64,000 nucleotides of DNA, from contig JALGSU010000020.1 of the NCBI GenBank assembly GCA_029821735.1, positions 1 to 64,000 of the forward strand. The letters run 5' to 3'. The stretch is from Candidatus Zipacnadia bacterium. Lineage in GTDB: Bacteria > Armatimonadota > Zipacnadia > Zipacnadales > UBA5352. Positions 16,119 through 24,966 of the stretch are shown piece after piece. The first letter of the stretch is position 1. Each line of letters opens with the position of its first letter. The notes below the pieces were generated by a model. That model searched no databases. It had not been told where the DNA came from and worked only from the letters and a program-made list of their open reading frames with translations. Made by a program: the position numbers and the translations under genes.

Positions 16119-16672
16119 CGTTCGTCCTCCTCTGTCAGGTCTCGCCTGAGGAGCTCGATGCCATGGTAAAGCCGGGTCCAGACCGTGCCCTGACGCCAGC
16201 CCAGGACTTGGGCTATCTCAGCGCCGGACATGCCCTCCCAGAAGCGCAGGACCACCGGAGCGCGGAGCTTCAGGGGCAGGTGAGCGACCGCCGCTCGCAC
16301 CGCCAGCACCTCGGCCAGTTCGGGATCGGGCGCGGGCGGGCCGGGCGGGGTGGAGGCGAAGGTGTCCTCGACCCCACGGCGGCGCATCAGCTTCATCGCC
16401 TTGTGCAGCGCGATGCGGGTGAGCCAGGTGCGCAGGGAACTGTCGCCCCGGAAGCGACCGAGTTGCTCCCAGGCGGCCACCAGGGCGTCCTGTACGATGT
16501 CCTCAGCGTCCTCGGGAGTGGGCACCAGACGGGCGGTCACTCGCAGGAGGTGGGCCTGATGGCAGCGCGCCAGGGCCGCGAAGGCAGCGGTGTCGCCGCT
16601 GCGCGCGCGCTCCAGGAGAGCGTGCTCGGGCTGGTCATCAGTGGCCCGGCGTGTCTCGACCGCTTCGTTCAT
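16115..16672 (-). CDS. ECF-type RNA polymerase sigma factor
   Basis: A 185-residue sigma-70 family protein of ECF size. Region 2 includes VPTPEDAEDIVQDALVAAW and FRGDSSLRTWLTRIALHKA; region 4 includes LRAPVVLRFWEGMSGAEIAQ and the helix-turn-helix WRQGTVWTRLYHGIELLR. It directs RNA polymerase to an unknown regulon, probably envelope or stress genes. Its stop overlaps the start of the zinc-finger anti-sigma gene (ATGA), the classic co-expressed pair. Because that anti-sigma gene is frameshifted, this sigma factor might be unrestrained. Confidence 0.9.
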   Translation of the reverse strand: MNEAVETRRATDDQPEHALLERARSGDTAAFAALARCHQAHLLRVTARLVPTPEDAEDIVQDALVAAWEQLGRFRGDSSLRTWLTRIALHKAMKLMRRRGVEDTFASTPPGPPAPDPELAEVLAVRAAVAHLPLKLRAPVVLRFWEGMSGAEIAQVLGWRQGTVWTRLYHGIELLRRDLTEEDER

Positions 16673-17130
16673 GTGATCAACCCCGCGCGCGATCCGCGTC
16701 CCTCCATTTCCATAGTCCCTCGGCGACGCTGGTTTTCTCTACGATTGCCTGTCGATGGCGCGATTTCCTGCGCGGCGCAGACGTGTTGGCGGGAGTCTAG
16801 AACGAGTCTAGACTACTTCAAGACAACTTCCGAGGGCCCCGCGACTGTGGACAGTGTGGAAGACCGGCGATGGTTCTCCGCCAAGTTGCCTTCAGCGAAA
16901 AGCCTGGACAGCACTGGGCGGAGCGAGCTTTTCCACCGTTTGCACGTGCGTAGTAGTAGGAGTAGTAGGTACTTAAATAGCCCTGAACGTACTACTACTA
17001 GCGTTCATAAGTGGGGAAAGCGTGGATGCGACAGCAACAGCCAACGACCCAATGGCTGACGGAAGGTCGAAGGTTGTCTGAAAGCAATATGTGGTATGAC
17101 TCATGTGACGGGGACCACGACGGTCGCTGA
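16673..17130. other. Gene-free region with direct repeats and GTAGTA tract
   Basis: No convincing gene lies in these 458 bases, which separate the divergent sigma factor and 17131 genes. Two copies of GAGTCTAGA occur 11 bases apart (16793-16801 and 16804-16812), a spacing of one helix turn that could mark an operator. At about 16950-17005 a GTAGTAGTAGGAGTAGTAGG tract is followed by TACTACTACTAG, which can form an imperfect hairpin. It resembles the repeat near the IS630 fragment at 312-336. Confidence 0.45.
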
Positions 17131-18612
17131 ATGAAGGCGGGGACGAAGACGATGGTGCCGATGCGGGATCAGGGCGAAGCGGCGAGATGGCCTGAAGATG
17201 ATGAACCCCCGAGCAAGCTGGGACGGGTATGGCGCAGAAGCAGCGCCTTGCGGTGGACCGTCTACCTGCTGCTGATCTTCGTGGTGCCGCAGACCTGTCT
17301 ATGGGTGACGGTCGACACGATCAACCGAGGCAAGGTCGAGCGGAAGCTGCAGGCGGTCCGCGATGCGGGCGATCCGGTGACGCTGGCCGAAGCCGTGCCT
17401 GCGGCTGTCCCGGACGAGCAGAACGCCGCCATCCTCTATCAGCAAGTCTTCCGAGTGGACTTCGAAAACTTCAGCCACAGCAAGGATTCTCTGCTCAAGG
17501 CCACTGGGCATAGCGAGCTCATTGAGCGCGAGTTCTGCAAGGATGGGTCGAACGCCGATCAAGCTCGATTAGTGCTGAACGATCCGGCGGTGATCAGCAT
17601 ACTCGAGACGCTGGAAGAAGCGTCAAAGCGGCCGGACTGCGTCTTCGCCGTACGCTGGGAGAAAGGAGCTGGAGCATTGTTCCCACACTTGGCACGGCTG
17701 CGTCAGGCTGCCCGATGGCTGTCCGCGAAGGCCCGGCTGTGCGCGATGGATGGTGACCCGGATGAGGCTTTGCGCTGGCTCCAAGTGGTCTTCAGGACGG
17801 CGGATCATGCTGCCAGCGAACCCACTACGATTGCTCAGCTTGTCGCGTTTGCGCTCCAGCGAATGGGTTTGAGGGAACTTGAGCGGACGCTCTCGGAGGC
17901 GACGCCGTTAGCTGAAGCGACGCGGGATATGCTCGACTGCTTGGAGAGTCTGGATGTGAAGGAGCGGTTCAACCAGTCGCTGCGCGGCCAGCGAGCCATG
18001 AACCTGTACATCTACTCGCAACTTCGGCATCCTCGCCGCGGGTATGACTGGGTGGCGGAGTCCGACCTACTATCAACGGAGGGCTTGATCTATGGCTATC
18101 GGTTCGGGGTCCTTCGTCCGTTCTACAACGCCGACCGAAGTAAGTATCTAACGGCCACGAAAGAAGCTATCGCGCGATCTGCGCTGGTGCCGGCGCCGCC
18201 CAAACCTCCGGCTGCGCCTCGACGGCAAGGCCGGTTCGACCTTGGCCTGAACCTGTATCAAGTCGTGGACCTATTCGGTACCTCGGACCGCGAGTTCGAC
18301 AAGCGCGATACCGCGATCATGGAGAACTGCATTGGCCGCGTGGCGCTCGCGTTGACACTCTACGAGATCGAGCATGGGGAATACCCGGCGACGTTGGACG
18401 AGTTGCAGGCGACCCTAGACTGGAAGCTGCCACAGGATTTCTTCGCGGGTGCGCCGATGACATATCAACGGCAGCCGGATGGGTTCCTGCTCTATAGCTT
18501 CGGGGTCGATCGCGATGACGACCGGGGAGCATCGCGGGACGCTCCCGGACGATATGCGGAGGACTGCGATCTGGTGTGGCAGCTGCCGGTGCCGCCACCG
18601 CCAGCACCGTGA
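17131..18612 (+). CDS. Hypothetical membrane-anchored protein with pseudopilin-like C-terminus
   Basis: A 493-residue protein with one membrane segment at about residues 39-59 (LRWTVYLLLIFVVPQTCLWV) and a large extracytoplasmic part. The C-terminal section CIGRVALALTLYEIEHGEYPATLDEL, followed by PQDFFAGAPMTYQRQPDGFLLYSFG, matches a pattern common in planctomycete and armatimonadete proteins: 'A..LY...HG.YP..LDEL ... DPF.G.P..Y...DGF.LYS.G'. That pattern is shared with pseudopilin C-termini. Function unknown. An internal ATG at 17152 after GGGGACGAAG could be the start. It separates the sigma/anti-sigma pair from dnaN. Confidence 0.7.
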   Translation: MKAGTKTMVPMRDQGEAARWPEDDEPPSKLGRVWRRSSALRWTVYLLLIFVVPQTCLWVTVDTINRGKVERKLQAVRDAGDPVTLAEAVPAAVPDEQNAAILYQQVFRVDFENFSHSKDSLLKATGHSELIEREFCKDGSNADQARLVLNDPAVISILETLEEASKRPDCVFAVRWEKGAGALFPHLARLRQAARWLSAKARLCAMDGDPDEALRWLQVVFRTADHAASEPTTIAQLVAFALQRMGLRELERTLSEATPLAEATRDMLDCLESLDVKERFNQSLRGQRAMNLYIYSQLRHPRRGYDWVAESDLLSTEGLIYGYRFGVLRPFYNADRSKYLTATKEAIARSALVPAPPKPPAAPRRQGRFDLGLNLYQVVDLFGTSDREFDKRDTAIMENCIGRVALALTLYEIEHGEYPATLDELQATLDWKLPQDFFAGAPMTYQRQPDGFLLYSFGVDRDDDRGASRDAPGRYAEDCDLVWQLPVPPPPAP

Positions 18613-18804
18613 AGCGGGAAGAGTGACGCCGCGAGCGGCGAGCAGTTGAGCGGACGCCACCGCGCATCACAATAGCAGCCCGATGATTCTCACGGCATGG
18701 AGGAGGGGGAGGGGGAGCCGTGGAATAACAGACGGTAAGAGCTAGACAGGGATGTCAGCCGTCAGGCGAAGGTTCTCGCAGTAGCGTCCAAGGAGGCTGC
18801 GGCA

Positions 18805-19917
18805 ATGCTGAAAGTCACGTGCCCGCAAGCTGAGCTGTACTCCCGCATCCAGACCGTGTCGCATGGCGTGTCCGGGCGGAGCACCCAGCCAGTGCAGAAT
18901 AATATCTACCTCGAAAGCGTCGGCGGGAAGCTTCGGCTGGTGGCGACGGACCTCGAGTTCATCAGCCTGGAAGCCACCATCGACGCGACAAACGCCGAGG
19001 ACGGCGCAGTCACTGTGCCCGCGCGGCTGATCACCGACGTGGTCGGCGCTGCGGGCGGCGACGAAGTAACGCTCGAAGCCGATGAGCGCAACACGCTCAC
19101 CATCACGTCGGCGAACTCGCGATGGGAAATCCGCGGGATGTCGGCAGCGGACTTCGAGATGCTCCCCGAACTGGTCGACGCTGCGGAGTTCGAGCTACCG
19201 CAAAGCGCGCTGCACAGCATCCTGGCGCAGACGGCCTTTGCCACCTCGCAGGATGAGACGCGACCGATTCTCACCGGCGCACTGTTCAAGATCGAGCCAG
19301 GTGGGATCGAAGTGGTAGCCACCGATACCTACCGGCTGGCGCTGCGCAAGATGACCGCTGAAATACCCGTCGAGCAGGAGCGAACAGCGATCATCTCCGC
19401 ACGCGCGCTCAACGAGATCCGCCGGATCATGCACGCGGACTCCGATGAGCCTGTGAAGATGGCCCTGACCGACAGTCAGGTGAACTTCGTCGCGGGCAAC
19501 GTGACCGTGGGCTCGCGGCTGATCGAGGGGCAGTTCCCGAACTACGAGAAAGTGCTGCCCGATGCGACCGACCGGCAGTTCACGGTGCTCTCGGACGACT
19601 TGGCTGAGGCGCTGCGCCGCACCTTGATCGTCGCGCGCGAGGACGCCTATCGCGTGGTCATCGCCGGCGACGAAGACGCCATCCGCATCACGGCGGACTC
19701 GCAGGACGTTGGCCATGCCGACGAGCGCGTGCCGGCGAAGCTCGAGGGCGAGAAGCCCGAGATCGCGTTCAACGCGCGCTATCTGCTTGAGGCCCTCGAG
19801 GCCATCCCGGAGGACGAAGTGGTTATCGAACTGTCGCAGCCACTCGCACCGGGAACGCTCAAGCCAGTGGGCTCCGAGGACTATCTCTATGTGATCATGC
19901 CAATGCAGATCATGTAG
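18805..19917 (+). CDS. dnaN: DNA polymerase III beta subunit (sliding clamp)
   Basis: A 370-residue protein of standard clamp length. The N-terminus is MLKVTCPQAELYSRIQTVS, mid-protein motifs include QDETRPILTGALF and ATDTYRLALRK, the third domain includes EGQFPNYEKVLP, and the C-terminus ends YLYVIMPMQIM, close to the canonical 'VMPMR'. The protein forms the ring that tethers replicative polymerase to DNA. It lies upstream of recF in the usual dnaN-recF order. Unlike most bacteria, about 4 kb of other genes lie between dnaA and dnaN. Confidence 0.96.
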   Translation: MLKVTCPQAELYSRIQTVSHGVSGRSTQPVQNNIYLESVGGKLRLVATDLEFISLEATIDATNAEDGAVTVPARLITDVVGAAGGDEVTLEADERNTLTITSANSRWEIRGMSAADFEMLPELVDAAEFELPQSALHSILAQTAFATSQDETRPILTGALFKIEPGGIEVVATDTYRLALRKMTAEIPVEQERTAIISARALNEIRRIMHADSDEPVKMALTDSQVNFVAGNVTVGSRLIEGQFPNYEKVLPDATDRQFTVLSDDLAEALRRTLIVAREDAYRVVIAGDEDAIRITADSQDVGHADERVPAKLEGEKPEIAFNARYLLEALEAIPEDEVVIELSQPLAPGTLKPVGSEDYLYVIMPMQIM

Positions 19918-19954
19918 GCGCCGGACCTGCACAACAGCTACGATTGATACGACA

Positions 19955-19985
19955 CCGGGCACAGGCGCTCAGCGCCTGTGCCCGG
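19955..19985 (+). terminator. Strong hairpin after dnaN
   Basis: CCGGGCACAGGCGCT and its exact complement AGCGCCTGTGCCCGG flank a single C, a near-perfect 31-base palindrome 37 bases after the dnaN stop. No T-run follows (ATTGG), so it may act as a partial terminator, a transcript stabiliser, or a protein-binding palindrome between dnaN and recF. Confidence 0.55.
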
Positions 19986-20026
19986 ATTGGTTAACCTGAA
20001 TGATGTGAGACGTCAGGAGACAAGGC

Positions 20027-21148
20027 GTGTATCTCAAGGCCCTGAGGCTGGAGAATTTTCGATGCTACGAAACGGCGGAATTCGAACTCCCGCCGGGACT
20101 GACCGTCGTGCTTGGCCCCAACGCCTCCGGGAAGACAACGCTGCTCGAAGCGCTGTATCTGCTCGCCACCACCACCTCGCCGCGAGCCACTAACCCTCGA
20201 CAACTCATCCGCCAGGGCGAGAGCTGGGCACGGGTGACGGGGACCTTCGACCGCAACGGCAGCCCGACGACCATCAGCGTGAGCCTCGGCGACGCCGCCG
20301 AAGGAAGCTCCGGCAAGAGCGTGAGCATCGACGGCCGCATGCTGGCCTCAGCGCGCGAGGCCGTCGGGCGCGTGCAGGTCGCATTGTTCTGGGTGGGCGA
20401 CCTCGAAGTGGTGAAGGGCGCACCCGCCGACCGTCGACGGTTCCTCAACACCGCGATCGGGCAACTCAGCCACCGGCACCTCGACGACCTGGCGCGATAC
20501 CGCCGAGCACTGCGGCAACGCAACGAAGTGCTGCGGACCATCTCCGACGGACGACCAAATGGGCAGGAGCTCGGCCCGTGGACGCGCGCACTGGTCGAGG
20601 CGGGCAGCGCTATCACCGTCGACCGCGCCGAGTACACGCAAGCCCTCGCAGCCGAGGCGATACCGCTGCACGCACAAGTCGGTGGGGGCGCCGAAGAGCT
20701 GAGCGTCCAGTACCGGCCGGCCGTCAGCGCTGATGGCGACCCATCAGAAGAGGTCATCGCCAACGCGTTCTACGAGGCCCTCGAGGCGCGACATAGCGAC
20801 GAAATCGCGCGCGGGACAACGCTCGTCGGACCACACCGCGATGATCTGAAGCTGCGCGTGGGAACGATCGACCTGCGCCGCTACGGCTCGCAAGGCCAGC
20901 AGCGCACCGCCGCACTGGCACTGACCCTCGCGCAAGCCCGCGTCGCCCGCGCGCGCGCCGAGACCGACCCGATCCTGCTGCTCGACGACTGCCTCTCCGA
21001 ACTCGACACCGAGCGCGCCGGCGCAATGCTGGACCTGTCCGCCGAACACGAGCAGATGATTGTGACCAGCGCGTGCTGCCCCGACCCGCTGGGCGAACGG
21101 CTGGCATCCGCAAACGTGGTCGCGACGGGCGATTGCCCGATGCCGTGA
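20027..21148 (+). CDS. recF: DNA replication and repair protein RecF
   Basis: A 373-residue RecF. It has the N-terminal LENFRCYE motif, Walker A GPNASGKTT at about residues 30-38, the ABC signature-like YGSQGQQRTAALALTLAQA, and Walker B ILLLDDCLSELD. RecF binds DNA at gaps and loads RecA with RecO and RecR. The start is a GTG at 20027 after AGGAGACAAGGC. It follows dnaN, as in most bacteria, and a strong hairpin separates them. The neighbouring gene downstream is unrelated. Confidence 0.95.
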   Translation: MYLKALRLENFRCYETAEFELPPGLTVVLGPNASGKTTLLEALYLLATTTSPRATNPRQLIRQGESWARVTGTFDRNGSPTTISVSLGDAAEGSSGKSVSIDGRMLASAREAVGRVQVALFWVGDLEVVKGAPADRRRFLNTAIGQLSHRHLDDLARYRRALRQRNEVLRTISDGRPNGQELGPWTRALVEAGSAITVDRAEYTQALAAEAIPLHAQVGGGAEELSVQYRPAVSADGDPSEEVIANAFYEALEARHSDEIARGTTLVGPHRDDLKLRVGTIDLRRYGSQGQQRTAALALTLAQARVARARAETDPILLLDDCLSELDTERAGAMLDLSAEHEQMIVTSACCPDPLGERLASANVVATGDCPMP

Positions 21149-21161
21149 TGGAGGTAGGACG

Positions 21162-22544
21162 ATGGGTGGGCTGAACTTCATCGCCGTGGTCGTCGGTGTG
21201 ATGGCGATCGTGGCGCTGGCGATGTCGGCGAGCGCTCAAGACGATGGGCCGCCACCGGGCAAACCCGTCATCGGTGATGCTGCCGGGTCGGAGTGGGGCA
21301 CCGATTACTACGCACAGGGCGGCGTGGTCGTCGACGGGGTGGCGTGGTTCACCGCCGACCAGACGTACTCCAAACACTGGAAAGCTGACAAGTTCCCCTT
21401 CATGACTTCCTTCGGGCTCGACGACTTCCGGCGCGTCCGGACCTACGCGTTCGCGGATACCTACGACTCGACCCCGCTGGTCATCGAGCGCCTTGACGGG
21501 CGCTGGCTGGTCCTGGGGCATGAGTACAAGCGCGAGCGGACCGTGGCCATGGACCGCGACAGCGGCGAGGTCGTGTGGGTCAGCGCTGCGAACCAGCCGG
21601 GCGCCTACTTCTTCGGGTACTCCTACTACGTGCGCGGCGACGGTTCGAAGCTGGTGCTGGTGGCGAGCACCAACGGTCTGCACGCGATTTCGGGCGAGAC
21701 GGGCGAAGAGGTCTGGTGGCTGGAGAACACGACCACGGGTGGCGTGACGCCATGCGTGGACCAGGCCGGGGGAGTGCTTTACTACCAGCGCGACGGTGAG
21801 ATCATGAAGGTGCGGGCCAGCGACGGCGAGGTGCTGGCGTCGACCGCAGTGGCTCACCCGTGCGTGACGGTGTCGTGGAACACGGTGCTGGTGGACGATG
21901 AGCACGGTCCGCTGATCGCGACCTACTGGATGGGATTCCAGGGCGGGCGCGGCGAGAAGGGCATGCAGTGGAACGCCGCGCTGCGCGTGTATGACGAGGA
22001 CCTGAATATGGTGTGGGAGCGCTGCTGTCTGCCCGGGCCGAAGAAGTCGACCGTGACCTACGCGGACGGGAAGCTGGTCACCGGAACCGGCGGACATTGG
22101 GCCGGGCGCTACGAGGGCGAAGCGTGGAAGTATCTGGTGGCGTACGAGGTCGGCAGCGGCGATGAGGCATGGCGGTGCGATCTGCGGGACTACGACTTCA
22201 CCTTCATCATGAACGCGCCCTACGCCTACGGGTCTTTCTACGCTGAGGCGGACGGCAAGAGCGCGAAGCTCTTCCGCGTCGACGGGGGGACCGGCGAGCT
22301 GGTGGATGTGGTTGACTATGGGACATCGCTGGCGTCATGCGCGCAGCCAATCATCGCCCGCGGGCTGATGCTCTCGGGCGATCTGGGACGCGACGGAGTA
22401 GCGGTCACGCGGTTGGCGGAGGGCTGCACAGCGGACTGGCCGGGGCCGTTCGGCGACCCGCAGACGAACGCCTACGCGCTGGCAGATGAGCCGGGGGCGA
22501 CGCCGGTGGCGATGGTGGAAGTGAAGCCGGGCGGCGGCGAGTAG
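21162..22544 (+). CDS. Secreted PQQ-like beta-propeller protein
   Basis: A 460-residue protein with a signal peptide (AVVVGVMAIVALAMSASAQ) and repeated blades of the PQQ/WD-like type: TVAMDRDSGEVVWVS, LHAISGETGEEVWWLE, IMKVRASDGEVLAST and LVAYEVGSGDEAWRCDL. Such repeats fold as a beta-propeller. Without recognisable quinoprotein catalytic residues it is probably a binding or scaffold protein rather than a dehydrogenase. The start is supported by GGAGGTAGGACG. It is followed 35 bases later by a secreted C45-type hydrolase gene and may be co-transcribed with it. Confidence 0.8.
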   Translation: MGGLNFIAVVVGVMAIVALAMSASAQDDGPPPGKPVIGDAAGSEWGTDYYAQGGVVVDGVAWFTADQTYSKHWKADKFPFMTSFGLDDFRRVRTYAFADTYDSTPLVIERLDGRWLVLGHEYKRERTVAMDRDSGEVVWVSAANQPGAYFFGYSYYVRGDGSKLVLVASTNGLHAISGETGEEVWWLENTTTGGVTPCVDQAGGVLYYQRDGEIMKVRASDGEVLASTAVAHPCVTVSWNTVLVDDEHGPLIATYWMGFQGGRGEKGMQWNAALRVYDEDLNMVWERCCLPGPKKSTVTYADGKLVTGTGGHWAGRYEGEAWKYLVAYEVGSGDEAWRCDLRDYDFTFIMNAPYAYGSFYAEADGKSAKLFRVDGGTGELVDVVDYGTSLASCAQPIIARGLMLSGDLGRDGVAVTRLAEGCTADWPGPFGDPQTNAYALADEPGATPVAMVEVKPGGGE

Positions 22545-22579
22545 GCGGGGCCGATCTGGCAGAGAGAGGGTGGCGGGAT

Positions 22580-23692
22580 ATGCGCAGGTGGATGGTGACG
22601 GTCGGGGCAGCGCTGATCGTGAGTGTGCTGACGGGCTATGCCCAGGAGGCGACGGTTGCGAGGTCGGGCGCTGGGAGCCTGCAGGAGATCAACGGCTACC
22701 TGGTATTGAGCGTGAAGGGATCGCCGGCGGAGATGGGCCAGCAGCACGGCGAACTGCTCGGCGAGACCGTCCGGCGCGTGGTGGCGGACGTGATCGTCGA
22801 GGGCGAAGGCCGATACGACCTTGAGGGACTTCTGGCCGGCGCGATGGCAATGGAGCAGCATCTGCCGGCGGCGATTCGCGAGGAGTTGCGCGCGCTGGCC
22901 GACGCCGCGGGAGTGGAATACAACAAGCTCGTGGCGCTACAACTGTTCGGGGACGTGCGGCGCGGGCAGATGTGCACCGGTTTCGCCGCCTTCGGGCCGG
23001 CCACGCTGACCGGTGAGATGGTTTGCGGGCGGAACATGGACTACTGGGACCACGGGGCGAGCGAGTACGCGGCGGTGCTCGTGCACTACCAGCCCGCCAA
23101 CGGCTATGACTTCCTGACCTGTTCGTGGGCGGGCATCATCAACGGCTGGACCACCCTCAACGAACGCGGGATCGTGTGTTCGAATAACTCCGCATACGGT
23201 GCCAGCGATAGCGTTGAGGGCCTGTCCACCTGCTTCATGGTGCGCAAGGTCGCGCAGTTCGCGGGGAGCGTCGCCGCGGGCATCGAGATAGTGCGCACCA
23301 CGCCGCGGGCCTGCGGCACAAACCTGCTGATCGCGGGTGGCGACCCCGCTGGCGCCGCGATCGTGGAGTTCGATCACGAGCAGGTCATCGCACGGATGGC
23401 AACCGACGGCTACGTCGCCGCTGACAACTCATTCCAGGCCATCGGGCGAGGCAACTACAATCCGGACGAGCCGCCCGAGCCGTCGGAGTGGTCACGGGCA
23501 GGCACGCTGATCGGGCTCATCCAGGATAACTACGGCCAGATCGACCGGACGATGAACTTCGCCGCCGCGCCGGGCGTGCCAATCCGGTCGATGAACGTCT
23601 CCATGGGCGTGTCACCCGCTGCCGATCAACCATACCGGGGCTTTCAGCTCACGCCGGCCGGGATCGTCGGGGTGGGCGTACACGGGGAGTGA
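22580..23692 (+). CDS. Secreted C45-type Ntn hydrolase / acyltransferase-like protein
   Basis: A 370-residue protein with an N-terminal signal peptide (VTVGAALIVSVLTGYAQ). The region MCTGFAAFGPATLTGEMVCGRNMDYWD resembles the nucleophile site of peptidase family C45 and related Ntn hydrolases. There a Cys becomes the N-terminal nucleophile after self-cleavage and is followed by 'GRNxDW'. Here the candidate nucleophile is Cys at about residue 134, and the later Asn-rich SNNSAYG and NLLIAGGDP segments also fit. Substrates in the family include acylated amines and peptides; the real one is unknown. Autocatalytic cleavage before the Cys is inferred. Confidence 0.75.
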   Translation: MRRWMVTVGAALIVSVLTGYAQEATVARSGAGSLQEINGYLVLSVKGSPAEMGQQHGELLGETVRRVVADVIVEGEGRYDLEGLLAGAMAMEQHLPAAIREELRALADAAGVEYNKLVALQLFGDVRRGQMCTGFAAFGPATLTGEMVCGRNMDYWDHGASEYAAVLVHYQPANGYDFLTCSWAGIINGWTTLNERGIVCSNNSAYGASDSVEGLSTCFMVRKVAQFAGSVAAGIEIVRTTPRACGTNLLIAGGDPAGAAIVEFDHEQVIARMATDGYVAADNSFQAIGRGNYNPDEPPEPSEWSRAGTLIGLIQDNYGQIDRTMNFAAAPGVPIRSMNVSMGVSPAADQPYRGFQLTPAGIVGVGVHGE

Positions 23693-23788
23693 GCCGCGGG
23701 CAGCAGACACGACACGGGCGCGACCAGGTGATGGCCGCGCCATGCTCGTCAGGCACATCACACTCGACTGCCATGATGCGCACGTTCG

Positions 23789-24505
23789 TCATCTTGATCC
23801 TGGTGACGACCCCGCCCACGCGCATGGCCAGTTCGGCATCCTTGAATCCTTGAAGAACTCACCCTTACAGCATGCCAGGCGGAGACGTGGCGAAGCTTGG
23901 TCGATGCCCTTGGTCACGATCAGCGGGCTGATGTTCACGCGCTTGTTCCCAGGCCCGGCCTCGATCGAGAACGCGTGGTGGGAAACATCCATCCACCCCT
24001 TGAACTCGGCGGCAGTCGCGCCGCCTATCACCTGGTCGATACGCAACCACGCCTCCATTGGCGCGCCGCTGCCGGGGGGCAAGTGACCCGCGCCCGGTGA
24101 AACGCTGGGGCCCGTGCCGGCACCACCACCCCCGCCACCGGCTGGTTGGGTCATCCCGGCCGGCTGGGGCTGCACTATGGCGCCCGGCTGAGGCTGGGCC
24201 GTGCCCGTCGCGGGCTGAGGCTGGGGCTGGAGCGTGCCGGTCATCGGCTGCAGGGCCGTCCCGCCCTGGGGCGTAATGGTGATCGCATCATAGGCGACCC
24301 CCATGCCGAATATCAGGCCGAAGCCGACCGCGCCAGAGTTCAGCGGCTGGGGATCGTTGCCCGAAAGAAGCGCCTGCCCGCCAACCGAGACCTGTATCTG
24401 CCCACCGTTGGCCGAGATGGCGACGTTCTGCCACTGGCCGCGAGTGAACTGAACCTGCTGGGAAGCAAGCACTTGGTCCTGCTCACCCACGTGGCGCACC
24501 AGCAT
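23789..24505 (-). CDS. C-terminal part of frameshifted secreted Hcp-like protein
   Basis: This frame continues the LamG-like fold begun at 24851 (VQFTRGQWQNVAISANGGQI, VGFGLIFGMGVAYDAITITP). It passes through a Pro/Gln-rich linker (repeats of QPQP) into a domain resembling type VI Hcp: EAWLRIDQVIGGATAAEFKGW, then the diagnostic TKGIDQASPRLRLACCKGEFF. After KGEFFKD the frame is destroyed by a tandem duplication of ATCCTTGA (23838-23845 and 23846-23853, plus-strand reading). Removing one copy restores KDAELAMRVGGVVTRIKMTN, as in Hcp. The restored frame has no clear end before the convergent 22580-23692 gene. Confidence 0.6.
   Translation of the reverse strand: MLVRHVGEQDQVLASQQVQFTRGQWQNVAISANGGQIQVSVGGQALLSGNDPQPLNSGAVGFGLIFGMGVAYDAITITPQGGTALQPMTGTLQPQPQPATGTAQPQPGAIVQPQPAGMTQPAGGGGGGAGTGPSVSPGAGHLPPGSGAPMEAWLRIDQVIGGATAAEFKGWMDVSHHAFSIEAGPGNKRVNISPLIVTKGIDQASPRLRLACCKGEFFKDSRMPNWPCAWAGSSPGSR
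23838..23853. repeat. Tandem 8-base duplication that breaks the Hcp-like gene
   Basis: ATCCTTGA occurs twice in direct succession. One copy restores the Hcp-like reading frame on the minus strand; two copies shift it. The repeat length is not a multiple of three, so gain or loss would switch the protein end. Confidence 0.7.
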
Positions 24506-24536
24506 GAACTGACCGCCCTCGTGACGCAGGAGGTAT

Positions 24537-24851
24537 TCACTGTTGTTGGGGGGGGTCGCCGCTCATGCGGAACATCACCTGAGAAGTGCCCTCCTGCGGC
24601 GGCAGGTAACTATACTGCATCGTGAAGTTCGAGACGTTCGCCGCCACCCAAATGCCGAATCCCTCGTTGCCGACCACCAGCGCATTTCCGCGACCAACAT
24701 TGACGACGCTCGCGCCACCCATCAACTCCCAGCCCTGAAGCTGGCCCGTGTCAAAGTTCTCGGACATCGTCCCTGCCGTCTGTTGAGCCGCGGCAGGAAC
24801 GGCCAGAACCGCAATTACCACAGCAACAGCGACCCACCCAAATGCGCGCAT
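24537..24851 (-). CDS. N-terminal part of frameshifted secreted Hcp-like protein
   Basis: The start at 24851 follows AAAGGGTGATGGAC and gives a signal peptide (VAVAVVIAVLAVPAAAQ), then the first part of a LamG/DUF1080-like beta-sandwich (ENFDTGQLQGWELMGGASVV, then NFTMQYSYLPPQEGTSQVMF). The frame ends at a TGA directly after a run of eight C (24548-24555). With seven C it would read GDPPNNSEYLLRHEGGQF and join the 24505 frame without a gap. This is therefore the front half of one secreted protein. Homopolymer slippage, either biological or in sequencing, explains the break. Confidence 0.65.
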   Translation of the reverse strand: MRAFGWVAVAVVIAVLAVPAAAQQTAGTMSENFDTGQLQGWELMGGASVVNVGRGNALVVGNEGFGIWVAANVSNFTMQYSYLPPQEGTSQVMFRMSGDPPQQQ

Positions 24852-24966
24852 GTCCATCACCCTTTCACTCACAGCGTCAACCGGCCTCGTGCGACTACCG
24901 AACCCCGCCTCGTGACTACTGCAAGATCAGTGCCCTGCGGCAAATGGCTCGACGACCGGCGGAGCG

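Noticed and set aside
20754-22097. Long minus-strand ORF (447 codons) opposite recF and the PQQ-type gene
   Set aside because: It is antisense to two well-supported genes and has shadow-type composition.
22580-23692. C45-type protein as a true penicillin acyltransferase
   Set aside because: Only the nucleophile region matches; substrate specificity cannot be read from the sequence.
23789-24851. A functional type VI secretion system
   Set aside because: Only an Hcp-like domain is present, in an exported fusion protein; no sheath, baseplate or ClpV genes lie in the window.
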